This document shows, in pieces, positions 1-10,084 of a stretch of 64,000 nucleotides of DNA (its first letter is position 1; the number at the start of each line of letters is the position of its first letter). The stretch covers positions 23,866,197-23,930,196 of the forward strand of contig NC_046646.1 of the NCBI RefSeq assembly GCF_900324485.2, read 5' to 3'. The position numbers were made by a program, and so were the translations under genes. The notes beneath the pieces are model-generated. The model was not told where the DNA came from, did no database searches, and was given only the letters and a program-made list of their open reading frames with translations. This stretch comes from Mastacembelus armatus. Its lineage: Eukaryota > Chordata > Actinopteri > Synbranchiformes > Mastacembelidae.

Positions 1-1085
1 AATAATATGTATATTCATAATCATACCTTTCAATTTTAATTTAGGTCCAATTAACTCCAAAACTGCCTGATTGCTTTTAAATAACAAGGAAAAACTGAAA
101 ATCATTAAACTGGAGGAGCTAAACTAACTAATAATCTGTTATTTCACATACAGGAGTCAAAACTGCAGATACGTTTTGCAGTGTGCGCACACTCTCCTCT
201 AGTTTTTGATGAAGTGAAACTCAGGGTCCAAGGATCAGACACAGGAAGCAGCCAAAGCTGTAACAGGAAGTCATGTACTGACCACATTCGAGAGTCAACA
301 CATGCCTGTTTCTAAGCTGCAGATCGATCTATTATTGAAACGTGACTCACTGGTATTTTTACTTTTAGACTCAAAGCATCCAACATCTTTTCTTTGCTTT
401 GGCCTCATCATGAGACCGTGGACCCCTGGGCGTAATATAAAGGCCAGCATGATATAATATAAATGTGTTATATAAATGTATGAGCGTGTTTTTCAGCTCT
501 TTTCATTAGTGTCGTCATTATAATTGACACTGTACACAGAGCATCTGGAAAGCTGCAACTCCTGTTAAATAAAAATACAAGTTCAACAGTGTGACTGTGA
601 CATCAGTCCAGTCAAAGTCCAGTTTTATTAAGATAATTACACCCACAGGTGTCATTTAGACCTTTTTAGTGATGCTTCTTTTCTGAATTCATTTTTAGTC
701 ACAGAGACATTTTAAATGATCCTGACACTTCACTTTCTGTTAATGGTTTCATTATTACACTAAGTCGCCGTCACACACACAAAATCAATCATCTCTTCAA
801 AGTTTTAGGAGTTTTAAGGAGCAACATGCAGCAACATGTCAATGAAGGGTTAATGAGTTAAATATCTTAAATACTGAAAAAGTTAAATACTGAAGCTGCA
901 CAATAACACAAGTAGCGTGAATGCTAACAGAGCTGTGTGTGTGTGTGTGTATGTGGTGGGGGGGGTTACGTCAGCCCTGGTGATTTTTTTTAATAGTGAG
1001 CGACAGTGGTGACTCAGTGCTGCAGCGGCTCTTTGTTTAAACGTGGTTTGTGTTGAGGTGTGATGACAGTTTGTCAGCGTTCATC
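1..1085. other. Upstream region of TIM-A
   Basis: No gene is seen before the start codon at 1086. Bases about 245-345 match the sequence just before TIM-B (about 9960-10077) and TIM-C (about 21993-22110). Bases about 346-1078 have no counterpart there: in B and C the shared flank joins almost directly to the start codon. The A-only stretch holds a GT run near 937-950, a G run at 957-965 and an AP-1-like TGACTCA at 1010-1016. It is the likely promoter and 5' UTR of TIM-A (inference). Confidence 0.5.
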
Positions 1086-4000
1086 ATGAAGGTCGTGTTG
1101 CTGCTCGCTCTGCTCACAGGTATCCTGCTCTTTACTTACAGACATTCATTATTTCATGATCACAACTCTGACTGTCGTGTCACTGCTCTAATTCAAAGTG
1201 ATTCAACTGAATAATATGGCAGGTTTGTCCTGTTGGTTGTTACTATGTTTATTATTTTCTTCACTCTGTTTAGTTCTGTTTTTTATTTCCCGTATGAACA
1301 GATCAACAGTCGGTTAAGAAAAATGTTTCTTCTTCATGTTATTTGTTTAGAAGAGACTTGCTGCATGTTTTGCACATTTTCTAACTTCAGTCCGACGTCT
1401 GATGTTTTACAATAAAACATTATAATAATCTAATAAATCTATTAGGTTAAAAACCATAAAACAAAGAGAAACCATTTAAAAACATCAGATTAAAAATAAC
1501 CATAGGACATATCTATTACAGGAGTTTGAACACAAAGTTACATTTATCTTCCTGTCTCACAGTCAGTGGATGTGGCAGCAGGAAAGTTGTTGGTCGAACT
1601 GGTCAGAACGTCACTCTGCCCTGTAATTATGATGTAAAGGCAAAAGGAAATCTGTCAATTTGTTGGAATCGAGGAGCCATATCAACGTTTGGCTGCAACA
1701 ACCTGCTGATCGCCACAGGAAGTTATAAAGGGACAGAGAACAATAGAGTTTCCAGCAGGTATCGGCTCCTGGGACCAGTGGACGAAGGCGACGTTTCCCT
1801 GACGATACTGAATCTCACAGAGGAAGATACTGGACGGTACGGATGCAGGGTGGACATACCTTGGTGGACTGATGACAAATATCACATTGATTTAGTCATT
1901 GACAGAGGTAAGTAGATCTTTTCTTAAAAACCAACTTTATTTGCTCACAGACTGGTGGACTTTCACTGAGTGTGTGTCAGTGCATGTATTATCATTGTTC
2001 TGATTGTGAAACACACATGCTTCAATAAAACAAGACATTAGCTGACGTCACCTCGAGCTCTAAGAAGGAAACTCTCGTGCTTATCTGTTTAGTTCACTGT
2101 GCCACAGAGTTGGATCATAGTTCAGTCATTCAACAACCAGCAGCCAAATCTGACTAGAAACTGTGTCAGAACTAAACCAGCCCACAAACAAAACAAATGT
2201 GGTCTAATTCAGAAAGACACAAACTCCCATGTCCAGCTACTAGTCCCTCATTGTTCCATCAGACAGGAGGGTTCAGATGCTGTTAAACTACCTGACAAAC
2301 AGTGAAGATGCAGCAGCCTGAGGCCTGTGGGCTCCATTCACATGAATAGGAATCAGATCTAGGACCAGATATGCAAAGGAGCCAGGTCTGATCCGAGAAC
2401 AGCTGGTTTGGTTCGTTCACACATCTGTGGAAACATCAGGTCTGAGTCAGTGGGAGGGAAAACGTCAGCTGTGATTTGAACGGACTCTAAGACTCGCTGC
2501 CATTACAGATGTTACAGATGTTATAGATGTCAGATGTCGCAGATGATACAGACGTTACAGATGATACAGCCGTTACAGATGATACAGACGTTACAGATGA
2601 TACAGACGTTACAGATGATACAGACGTTACAGATGATACAGACGTTACAGATGTTATAGATGTTACAGATGTTACAGATGTTAACTGTGTTAACGTCTCT
2701 GATTGTTTCAGCTCCAGAGACGACCACGCCAACATCAATAAACATAGAGACGCCCACAGAGCAGACATCAGCCAGTCGGACTGCAGCTGTTCCAGGTGTG
2801 CTACACAAACAAACACAAACACACTAATTCGCACCCTAAACCATGGAGCCACAGAAGGAGTCCTTCACTTTTCCCCCTGGTGTCTGCTCATATAAATATC
2901 TAAACCCCAGGCATCAGACCAGAACTCTTCACATCAGTTTTGTTTCCTCTTCATGTAGGTCAGATGACCTCCACAGAGCACCTCCCAACTTCCTCCTTCG
3001 GCAGCATCACTGTTGAGCAGAAGGTGAAAAACTTCCTGCTCTCACAAAACTCATGTGATGTGAAATGTTGAAATGGTGTAAATGTCACTGGAAATCTGAC
3101 TTTCTACAAACAAAATGGCCCTGGGGGAAAAAAACCTGTGTAGATTATTTCATATGTACATTTTTCTAAAGGTTCAAGTAAATCCTCCTGTACAGGAGAA
3201 CATCTCTGTAGTCACTTTGTGTCTATGGTTAGTTTGCATGTCTTTAAGGTCCTTTAATGTCCTTTTATAGTGGAGGGTAGTTTGTAGTTGATTGAGCTAT
3301 CGGGCCCCGGGGCCGGTGCCTGGGATTCCTGTTCACTAATTCACCCACAACAGGATTTGTACAAACAGCGACTTCAAACTTCTGTGAGTTAATTGTTTTG
3401 TGTACGTTTCACTTTAACAGGGAAGCAGCGTCATGACTGTGGCTCTGGTGTGGGTCGTCTTAGGGCTGATAGTGTTGGTCACAGCAGGTGTGGTCGTCAT
3501 TATCAGTAAGTTAAAGTGACTGACAAACACTGAGAAACATCCTGTTTTACCCAGAAATGGATTTTGCACTTCATGTTTTCCTTCCAGCATTTCCACTCAG
3601 TGGACGTGCAAATTCATTAATGTTATTTCTTCTGTTTCTGTGTGTCTGCAGTGAAAAGAGGGAGGCTCCTCAACAAAATGTAAGTGTCCTAATGTGACTC
3701 ATTCAGACTGGGAACTAGATTTTAACTTCTTCTTTTGATTTTGCTGAACTTTTTCTTAGTAAATTTACTTCTGGCAGCTTCAAGAAGTTGAAGTCCAGGA
3801 GTTTATGGTAAATCTGTTACTAATCTGTGACCCAGTTCAGGCTTCTTGACCACAAAACCATGTTCTTCATCCCAGCATATTCACATATTTAGGCCTAAGT
3901 GGCAATGGGGTGTGTTCAAACTGAAACTCAGATGTGAGAAGAAAACAGCCAAAACCACAAAGCACACAGCAGATTTCTGATGATTTATGTCAGTGTTTCC

Positions 4001-5493
4001 ACTAGTCACCAATATTTTACCGTTTTCTTGACGAGAACGTGATGACTTCATTTGACAGCCACACGCCGAAACCAGAATTAGTAAGAAAGTAAGAAAACTT
4101 GATTTGGACATTACATATAATACTTTTTATCCACTTTAGATAAAATTAAATAAATTGAACATTTTCATTTGATTGAAGCCAGAAAGAACATGGTCACTTT
4201 AACTTTAACTTAACTTAAACACTTTCTGAAACCAATATTTTAAAACAGCATTTTTAGCAGGAACAGTAGAAATAACTCTGGTGTTAGTTTGTTAAATCGT
4301 CTGATGTTCATTCCAGCTCCAGCTCCAAAGACAGAACATTTACCTAAATATATAATAAAAATAATAAAAAATAATTCATATAAATAAACAGAAAAAACAA
4401 AGGTTTCTAGTCTTTTATTCCTCTTGGCACAAAGAACCTTGAGATCTGACCAAGTCTACACCAAATGAACGACCTTGTTTAATCATGAGCGTTCCTGAAG
4501 GTCTGAAACTTGACGATGGAGATGAAAGCCTGAAGAGGAAACCTCAGCGGTTTCTGTTCTGACTGATGTGACATTCACGAGACGCTTGGTCTCGACATGA
4601 AGATCAGGACGGCTGAGAAACCGTCACGTTATAAATGTCAGAATCTGAGCTCGAGGGTCGCCTGAGGAGATGTGTGTGAAAAAACTGGCTCAGCCTAAAC
4701 CAGAGTGTGACCAAGTAGATGTGCTGCGTCAAATGTCAAAGTCATTCTAACTCAGTCTTTATATTGACCAGACTTCAGTCAGTGCACAGCAGGTCGGCAG
4801 GTTGGGACATATTTGAACAAAGACTTATAAACTGCAGCTCTTATTAAATCGAATAAACAATCAAACAGGTTCTTCTTTAGTTCGCTAAAGATTTGATGCA
4901 AAATCACATCGTCACATGCAGAACATCACATGCCACATTACACCTGGTGGTCTGGAGTCCACTAAGGGGGTTTTACTGGGTCTAGATGGTAAGAAAGTGA
5001 CGTACGACACCAGATAAGGGATTTTTTTTCCTAATGACTAAATGTCTCCAGGTTCTAGTCTCAGACCACAGCTCACAGAGTCTTACTGTCCCCATCAAGG
5101 TGTATCATCACATCACTGCCCAACCTGGCACCCATTCTTTGCCTTCCTTGAAAATTATGCTGTTTAACTTTAGGTTTATTTATTTATTTATATTTTAGTC
5201 TTATGATCCATTTCTCTGGAGATGAACCATCCATCCCCCACAGACCAGTTCTCCTTTCTGCCTCTATCACACACTTTCTTCCAAGAATTTGATGAGGAAA
5301 TTATTTTGAGAAGAAAATAATTAGTACATTCCTGAAATCTTTCTCTTTCAGTCCTAAGCTCAACAGTGTGATCCAGTTCAGGTCGACTTCGTCCAATCTG
5401 CAGCTCCACCGTCAAAGTTCGGTGGTGGAGAACGTCTATCAGGTAGATGAAGTTGACAGCGGAGCCACATACGCGTCTGTCGCTGACCTTTGA
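1086..5493 (+). CDS. TIM-family receptor A (HAVCR1/TIMD4-like), with mucin exon
   Basis: Eight exons join in frame to 270 aa: 1086-1119, 1563-1907, 2712-2795, 2959-3023, 3421-3505, 3652-3679, 3778-3807 and 5352-5493. All introns begin GT and end AG. The order is signal peptide (MKVVLLLALLT), Ig-V domain (residues about 14-124), Thr/Pro-rich stalk from exons 3 and 4 (about 127-176), membrane segment (about 181-204), a basic juxtamembrane stretch (KRGRLLNK, FKKLKSR) and a cytoplasmic tail with ENVYQVDE (Tyr253) and ATYASV (Tyr264). TIM hallmarks are CWNRG after strand B, SRYRLLG, EGDVSLTI and a CRVDIPWW-x-DD FG loop, equivalent to the WFND phosphatidylserine/metal loop of mammalian TIMs. N-glycosylation sites are NVT, NLS and NLT. 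Known family role: phosphatidylserine receptors on leukocytes for apoptotic cell uptake and co-signalling. Ligand binding here is inferred. A CD300/pIgR-like V domain is the alternative, but the TIM motifs fit better. Confidence 0.82.
2503..2685. repeat. 9-bp GAYRWTACA minisatellite in TIM-A intron 2
   Basis: Tandem units of the type GATGTTACA, GATGATACA and GACGTTACA run up to about 27 bases before the mucin exon. One frame reads Asp-Val-Thr/Asp-Asp-Thr, but that frame does not enter exon 3 in the right phase, so I treat it as intronic. Homologous arrays of different length lie at 11502-11706 and 23534-23668. Confidence 0.85.
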
Positions 5494-6701
5494 ACCTCCG
5501 TCCACTGACCTGCTGATCCATGGACCAGGACCACAATGAGCCCTGTGCAAAAACATGAACTCAAGACCCCAGTCCACCAGGACACAAAACTCTCCTGATA
5601 AGTTGAATCATGATCACAAACAGTGAGACTCCCTAACCCCTGAGCTACGTCTACATGTAAAACGTCAACTATAGCACTAAAAAAACCTGCAAGTCCCAGA
5701 GAGCATTGCTGTAAGCATCGTCCAGTCAGAGACCTTGAGATTCTGTCACTGTGTGACTAACCCATGTCTCAGTTCCTCATATGTGAAGACCTTAAGTAGA
5801 GAAGATTCACTGAAACAGCTTCAGTGTTCTCGACAACACGACCCCTAAGTTTGATTTTTACCTCTGTGTTTGGTTCATGTGAGGCGTCTCTTCGTTTTCA
5901 GGAGTTTCTGTCTTAGTAGCACTGAGTCCGATATCTGAGCTTTCAGAAAGACAGAGGTGAGTATTATAATAATCAATAATCAATATTTCCAAATGAGGCA
6001 GAGCAGCTTTCCTTTTAAGAGTCCTGTATTCCCACTGTGCCTTTTCTGTACAAAACTGCAGTTACTGTACTGCCTTTGTGTCAGTGTACTAGAAAACAGA
6101 GTATGTTTGTGTTTGCTGTTCCTTAATGTCTGGACTATAGAACCGATGAGTTCAGGAGACTCCGGTTGCTTGTTGAATTATCAAATGAGATTTTAGAGAA
6201 GCTTTGTTTGATTTCACCAGCCCTGAACTTTGTTCTGATATAACGTCGTCTGTGTTTCTCATTGTGTCATTTCATAAAGCAGACCACTTTTAAACGATGT
6301 GTTTGAGACTGAGTTTACTTATTTAGTTCACATTCGGAGACCTAAGAACCTTTTGTCACTCGCAGTACTGCACATTTCAAATAAAGATCCAGCCTGGTCC
6401 CAGAACCAGGACAGTGAGAATGGACAGGGTCAAGTCATTGATATAGTCAAACCTTTGCTTTTTCTTTTTCTTATCAACTCAATCAAACATCGACTTAAAT
6501 CAATAAAATGTATTATGTTCATTGTTATCAGCACAATAAAACAATAAAACTAGACTTAGACTTATTTGCTGTTTTTTATTTGCTGTCACTGCCTAAATCC
6601 ATAGGGAACATTGTCAGGAGTCTGGTTCCTCACAGAATTTTACAGTGTGGGATCAGCACCTTTACTTCAGGACCTGAATATTTCTTCCCTGTTGTCCAGA
6701 G
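5494..6701. other. Spacer between TIM-A and IFITM-A
   Basis: No gene is seen. The run GTGTGACTAACCC near 5751-5763 is the uninterrupted (empty) version of the site that carries the LTR retrotransposon in blocks B and C. The stretch from about 5760 to 6700 is nearly identical to 19079-20022 in block B. It probably contains the IFITM promoter and any 5' non-coding exon. Short open frames here (for example 5957-6196) lack family features. Confidence 0.5.
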
Positions 6702-7319
6702 ATGAATATTAAAGGTCACCCACCTAAGGGGTTCATGCCACTTCAGGACAGGTTCCTTGATCCTATGGAGGGTCAGTACACCGCTGTGAAGATGCCCACC
6801 CCCCCCAGAGACCACATCGTCTGGTCCCTTCGGACCTTGCTGTACTGCAACCCCTGCTGCCTTGGACTGGCAGCTGTCATCTACTCCATCAAGGTGAATT
6901 TAGTCACATCATTCATGTGTTACTGTGACCTGTTCCAAAACAAAGGAACAAAAAGTCTAGAACAACAGGAAAGAGAGAAGCCAGATAACCCCAGCACCAT
7001 CCAGGATGGTTCAGGACTGAGCTCAGTGTTGGCAGTTTTATGTTCCCTTCAGGCTGAGGGTAACTGAGAATCCTCTTTTTGGTCCTTCCAGGCCAGAGAC
7101 CGAAAGATGGTTGGAGATCTAGAAGGGGCCAAACGCCACGGGTCCACTGCTCGCTGCCTCAACATCTGGGCCACCGTCCTGTTGATCCTCATGGTCATTA
7201 CAATGATTAGTCTCTGCTTGTATAATAAACATTTAATACACAAATTGTACATCACATACAATTCATCTAGAGGTGGGAACATCACAGGAGACCTGTCTGC
7301 TGATTTTCATGTTGTCTGA
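6702..7319 (+). CDS. ifitm: IFITM (CD225/dispanin) protein A
   Basis: Two exons, 6702-6893 and 7092-7319, encode 139 aa. The CD225 core is plain: RDHIVWSL, then NPCCLGLAAVIYSIK up to the splice, then ARDRKMVGDLEGAKRHGSTA and a hydrophobic C-terminal membrane segment. The double Cys of NPCC is the conserved palmitoylation pair, and GDLEG matches the GxxxG oligomerisation motif. YTAV in the N-terminal arm fits a Yxx-phi endocytic signal like that of IFITM3. RCLNIW keeps the third palmitoylated Cys. The C-terminal tail is long (ends ADFHVV). The polyadenylation signal AATAAA is at 7445-7450. The start is the first ATG after a likely 3' splice site (TGTCCAG). Known role: endosomal/plasma-membrane proteins that restrict fusion of enveloped viruses. 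Antiviral activity of this copy is inferred. Confidence 0.88.
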
Positions 7320-9199
7320 TTCACCTTGACGGTGCAGCTTGTGGCTTTTATACCTTTATACTCTTTGATACTGTACAAATGAAATCCCAGTCTTTGCTGT
7401 TACATTCAGGTTTCCTGAAATCTTGTGTCGTTAAAGACAGAGTCAATAAAGCTGCATGATTCCTCACTCTGATGTGTGTTTGTGGGATTCTGGAGGTTAA
7501 AGCAGAACACACACACACACACACTCTGGACGAGCTTCTGGAGAACGTTAAGGTGTGGTACAAATGGGTCCCAGATTTCACTAAAGGAAGGTGCATTGCT
7601 CTCATGGGTGGTTGTCATTTTTCTAATGTGATGTTTTCTGTAAGAAGGTTGATGCAGTGATTGACACGTATTGATTTTTATTGATTTCCAGTTGTAAAAA
7701 GATTGTTTTCTTGCCAGTAGTTAGAGAAATGAGGAGTGGGTTTCCATAGACAGACTGATGGACATGGGGGGACTCTACAGCTCAGGACAGTGAGCATAGA
7801 CTGTCCATAGACAGTGTGTGTCAGTGAGCATTGTGCAGAGGTGTCAGTGTCAGTTAAGCCCGTTTGGACCGTTTGTCTTTGCATTTTTATTGACACCCCA
7901 TGTTGCGGGAGCAGCCACACTGTTATTGTCGTCCTCTTTTAAACCAAATAAAAAACGCAAAGGCACATTTCACTATATGACCTTAATCTAACTTTGTTTA
8001 CGCGGCCTATTTCCCCCGTGGTTTTCCTGTTGTTGTTAAGGTGACACTCACGCCTGGACTCTGTTAAAGGTGGTATAAGCTGCAATGTTTTCTGTGATTT
8101 GTTTTATTGTCAGTATTTGAAGCCACATGATATTGAAAGTGCTAATACAGAAATAGATGGTGTATGACTTCATTAACCAGTAGGTGGCGCTGTAGTAAAA
8201 GTGTAATAGCAGAGATGCTTAAAATAAGACAAGGATCAAACGGTACATTTTTATTTACAGTGACTAGGCTGCGCTTTTCTTGTCCTCTCAGCTGTCAACA
8301 CATGAATTAAATGCAGTAAGTTGATGTTTTCCCTCTGTTTTCCGTATGAAAGTATAAATTGTCATTTATTATGATCTCTGAATTTTTAGTCTACACTTCG
8401 TTTCTGTATTTTCTGTTGTGCTGTTAAGTTTTGAATGTTTATCTTCATGTGACTAATTTGTGTATCAGCCTTTGATTATTATTCCCTGGTGTTTTAATGT
8501 GGGTGTTTCAACCATCAGTCCAAAAACCATCATCCTGTGACCGGCATGTATCAAAGATCATGTCACTTTGTACAGTGAAGACAATACAATACACAGACAT
8601 GTCAACTGGACTGGCACCTTAATTACAGCGGTAGTTATTTTAGAGTCATGTGCAGACAAATGGAGCGACATCAGAGCTGACGTACAGACATGTGGGCAGT
8701 TCAAGAGCCGCTAACTATTGGCCAAGCGCCTCTCAAAGCGCCGTGGTCTATGAATCGAACCCGTCCCTCGTTCTTCTCCATCATTCGCGTCCCCCCTGCC
8801 CAGTTTTCTCCTAAACTGTCAGCCAATCCCGGCCCGAGCTTGCGCCATCTTCTGCCTAGCAACCAATGAGCCGAGAGCGTCAAGCCAAAAGTCCTCTGTG
8901 TTTGAATTGAGATTTGGATTTCACTGATTCAAGAAAACCAGGTAAAACCACAGAACTGTCAGTGTTTTAGTCACTTTATCATTTAGAAATGATGATGTCT
9001 GTGCTGTCCAGCTTTCAGCTAACATAGATCTGAAGTTTCTCTGATCCGGTGGTTATTTTAACTGCAGCCTCAGTCTATTTCCTGTAACGTCATAACGCTG
9101 CTTAATTATGTTGTTCAATTATATTCGCATGTTGTTTCAAGTCACATCGGAATGAGATTTGTGCTGTGTTGAACACTCAGGGACTGCTGGGGTCCTTCT
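7320..9199. other. Spacer between cassettes A and B, left part
   Basis: No gene is seen. It starts with the IFITM-A 3' UTR and a short CA run near 7508-7524. About 7495-8757 is unique to this junction: at the B/C junction (about 20786) the flanks join without it. From 8761 to the right the sequence repeats at 20788 onward at a nearly constant offset of about 12.03 kb. The shared part contains a GC-rich CCAAT-bearing stretch near 8816-8880. Confidence 0.5.
8177..8191 (+). promoter_or_regulatory. CTCF-like motif
   Basis: The 15 bases CCAGTAGGTGGCGCT match the CTCF core consensus CCASYAGRKGGCRSY at every position. It lies in the A/B junction segment missing from the B/C junction. Short matches also occur by chance and inside repeats, so binding is only a hypothesis. 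Confidence 0.35.
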
Positions 9200-9606
9200 C
9201 CTCACATACAAATCCCTTCATGATCCAGCTCCTTCATAGTACCATATTATCCCAATAGACCACTTCGCTCTCAGAGTGCAGGTCTACTTGTGGTTCCCAG
9301 AGTTTCCAAAAGCAGAATGGGAGGCAGAGCCTTTAGCTATCAAGCTCCCCTCCTGTGGAACCAGCTCTCAGCCTGGGTTCAGGAGGCAGACACTCTCTGT
9401 ACTTTTAAGGCTAGACTTAAAACCTTCCTCTTTGACAAAGCTTATAGTTAGGGCTGGCTTCAGGTAACCCTGAACCATCCCTTAGTTATGCTGCTATAGG
9501 CCTAGACTGCCCGAGGACCATCGGTGCACTGAGCTCCCCTCCCCTAACCCTCTCCTCCTCTCCTCCTCTCCTCCCACTATATGCTATAGAAATAAAATTG
9601 AATTGA
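9200..9606 (+). mobile_element. Truncated LINE 3' end (L2-like), copy 1
   Basis: A decayed reading frame resembles the extreme C-terminus of L2/CR1-type reverse transcriptases (a WNQLSAWV-like stretch followed by FKARLKTFLFDKAYS). It is followed by a C/T-rich 3' tail and a terminal GAAATAAAATTGAATTGAAT, the kind of tail expected at a LINE 3' end. It is truncated and non-functional, and is repeated at 21233-21639 because the whole block is duplicated. Confidence 0.6.
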
Positions 9607-10084
9607 ATGGTTGGGGGTCCTGGGAGAGGAGGCCGAGGTTGCTGCCAGCCCAGGAGAGGGAGGGAGAGACAGAGGAGAGTCTGTCTGAAAACATTTCACA
9701 TTACATTTGAAATGTATGTGAAAAATACAAACCTTTACATAACTCTACAAACAAAACCAATACTCCCTGCTGCCAAGGTCAAAGTGGGCCTGTCAGTGTC
9801 TGCCCGGGTGTTGCTGTCTCTGCAGAACAGGGTCCTGCTGAGGTTCCTGGTTGTGGTGTGTGTGATGGAAGGGGGGCAGAGAAGAGGGGCAGGAAGACTA
9901 CAGGTGCACAGAAAAGAATCAGTCACACAAAACACAAATGCACCAGTGGACGATGCATAGAAGCAGCCAAAGCTGTAACAGGAAGTCATGTACTGACCAC
10001 ATTCGAGAGTCAACACGTGCGTGTGATGATGTTTCCCTGTTTCTAAGCTGCAGATCGATCTATTATTGTAACGTGACGTTCATC
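9607..10084. other. Region upstream of TIM-B
   Basis: No gene is seen. The open frame at 9607-9960 is low-complexity and has no family features. From about 9960 the sequence matches the flank 245-345 of block A, then joins almost directly to the TIM-B start codon. About 730 bases present before TIM-A are absent. Confidence 0.5.

Noticed and set aside
1563-1907. CD300 or pIgR-like assignment of the Ig domain
   Set aside because: CWNRG, SRYRLLG, EGDVSLTI and the WW-x-DD FG loop, together with a Thr/Pro stalk exon, fit the TIM family better.
2503-2685. CRISPR-like regular repeats (also 16,675-17,515 and 54,974-55,413)
   Set aside because: Units are contiguous with no unique spacers, in a vertebrate genome: these are minisatellites.
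2527-2895. Asp/Thr-rich open frame over the GATACA array
   Set aside because: It runs out of phase with the flanking TIM exons and follows from the 9-bp repeat.
5188-5577. Minus-strand frame over the TIM-A tail exon (and 13549-13935, 25509-25895)
   Set aside because: Antisense shadow of the spliced last TIM exon, which itself fits in phase.
9607-9960. 117-codon frame between LINE end and TIM-B (and 21640-21993)
   Set aside because: Gly/Arg-rich start, no family features, and explained by block duplication of non-coding DNA.
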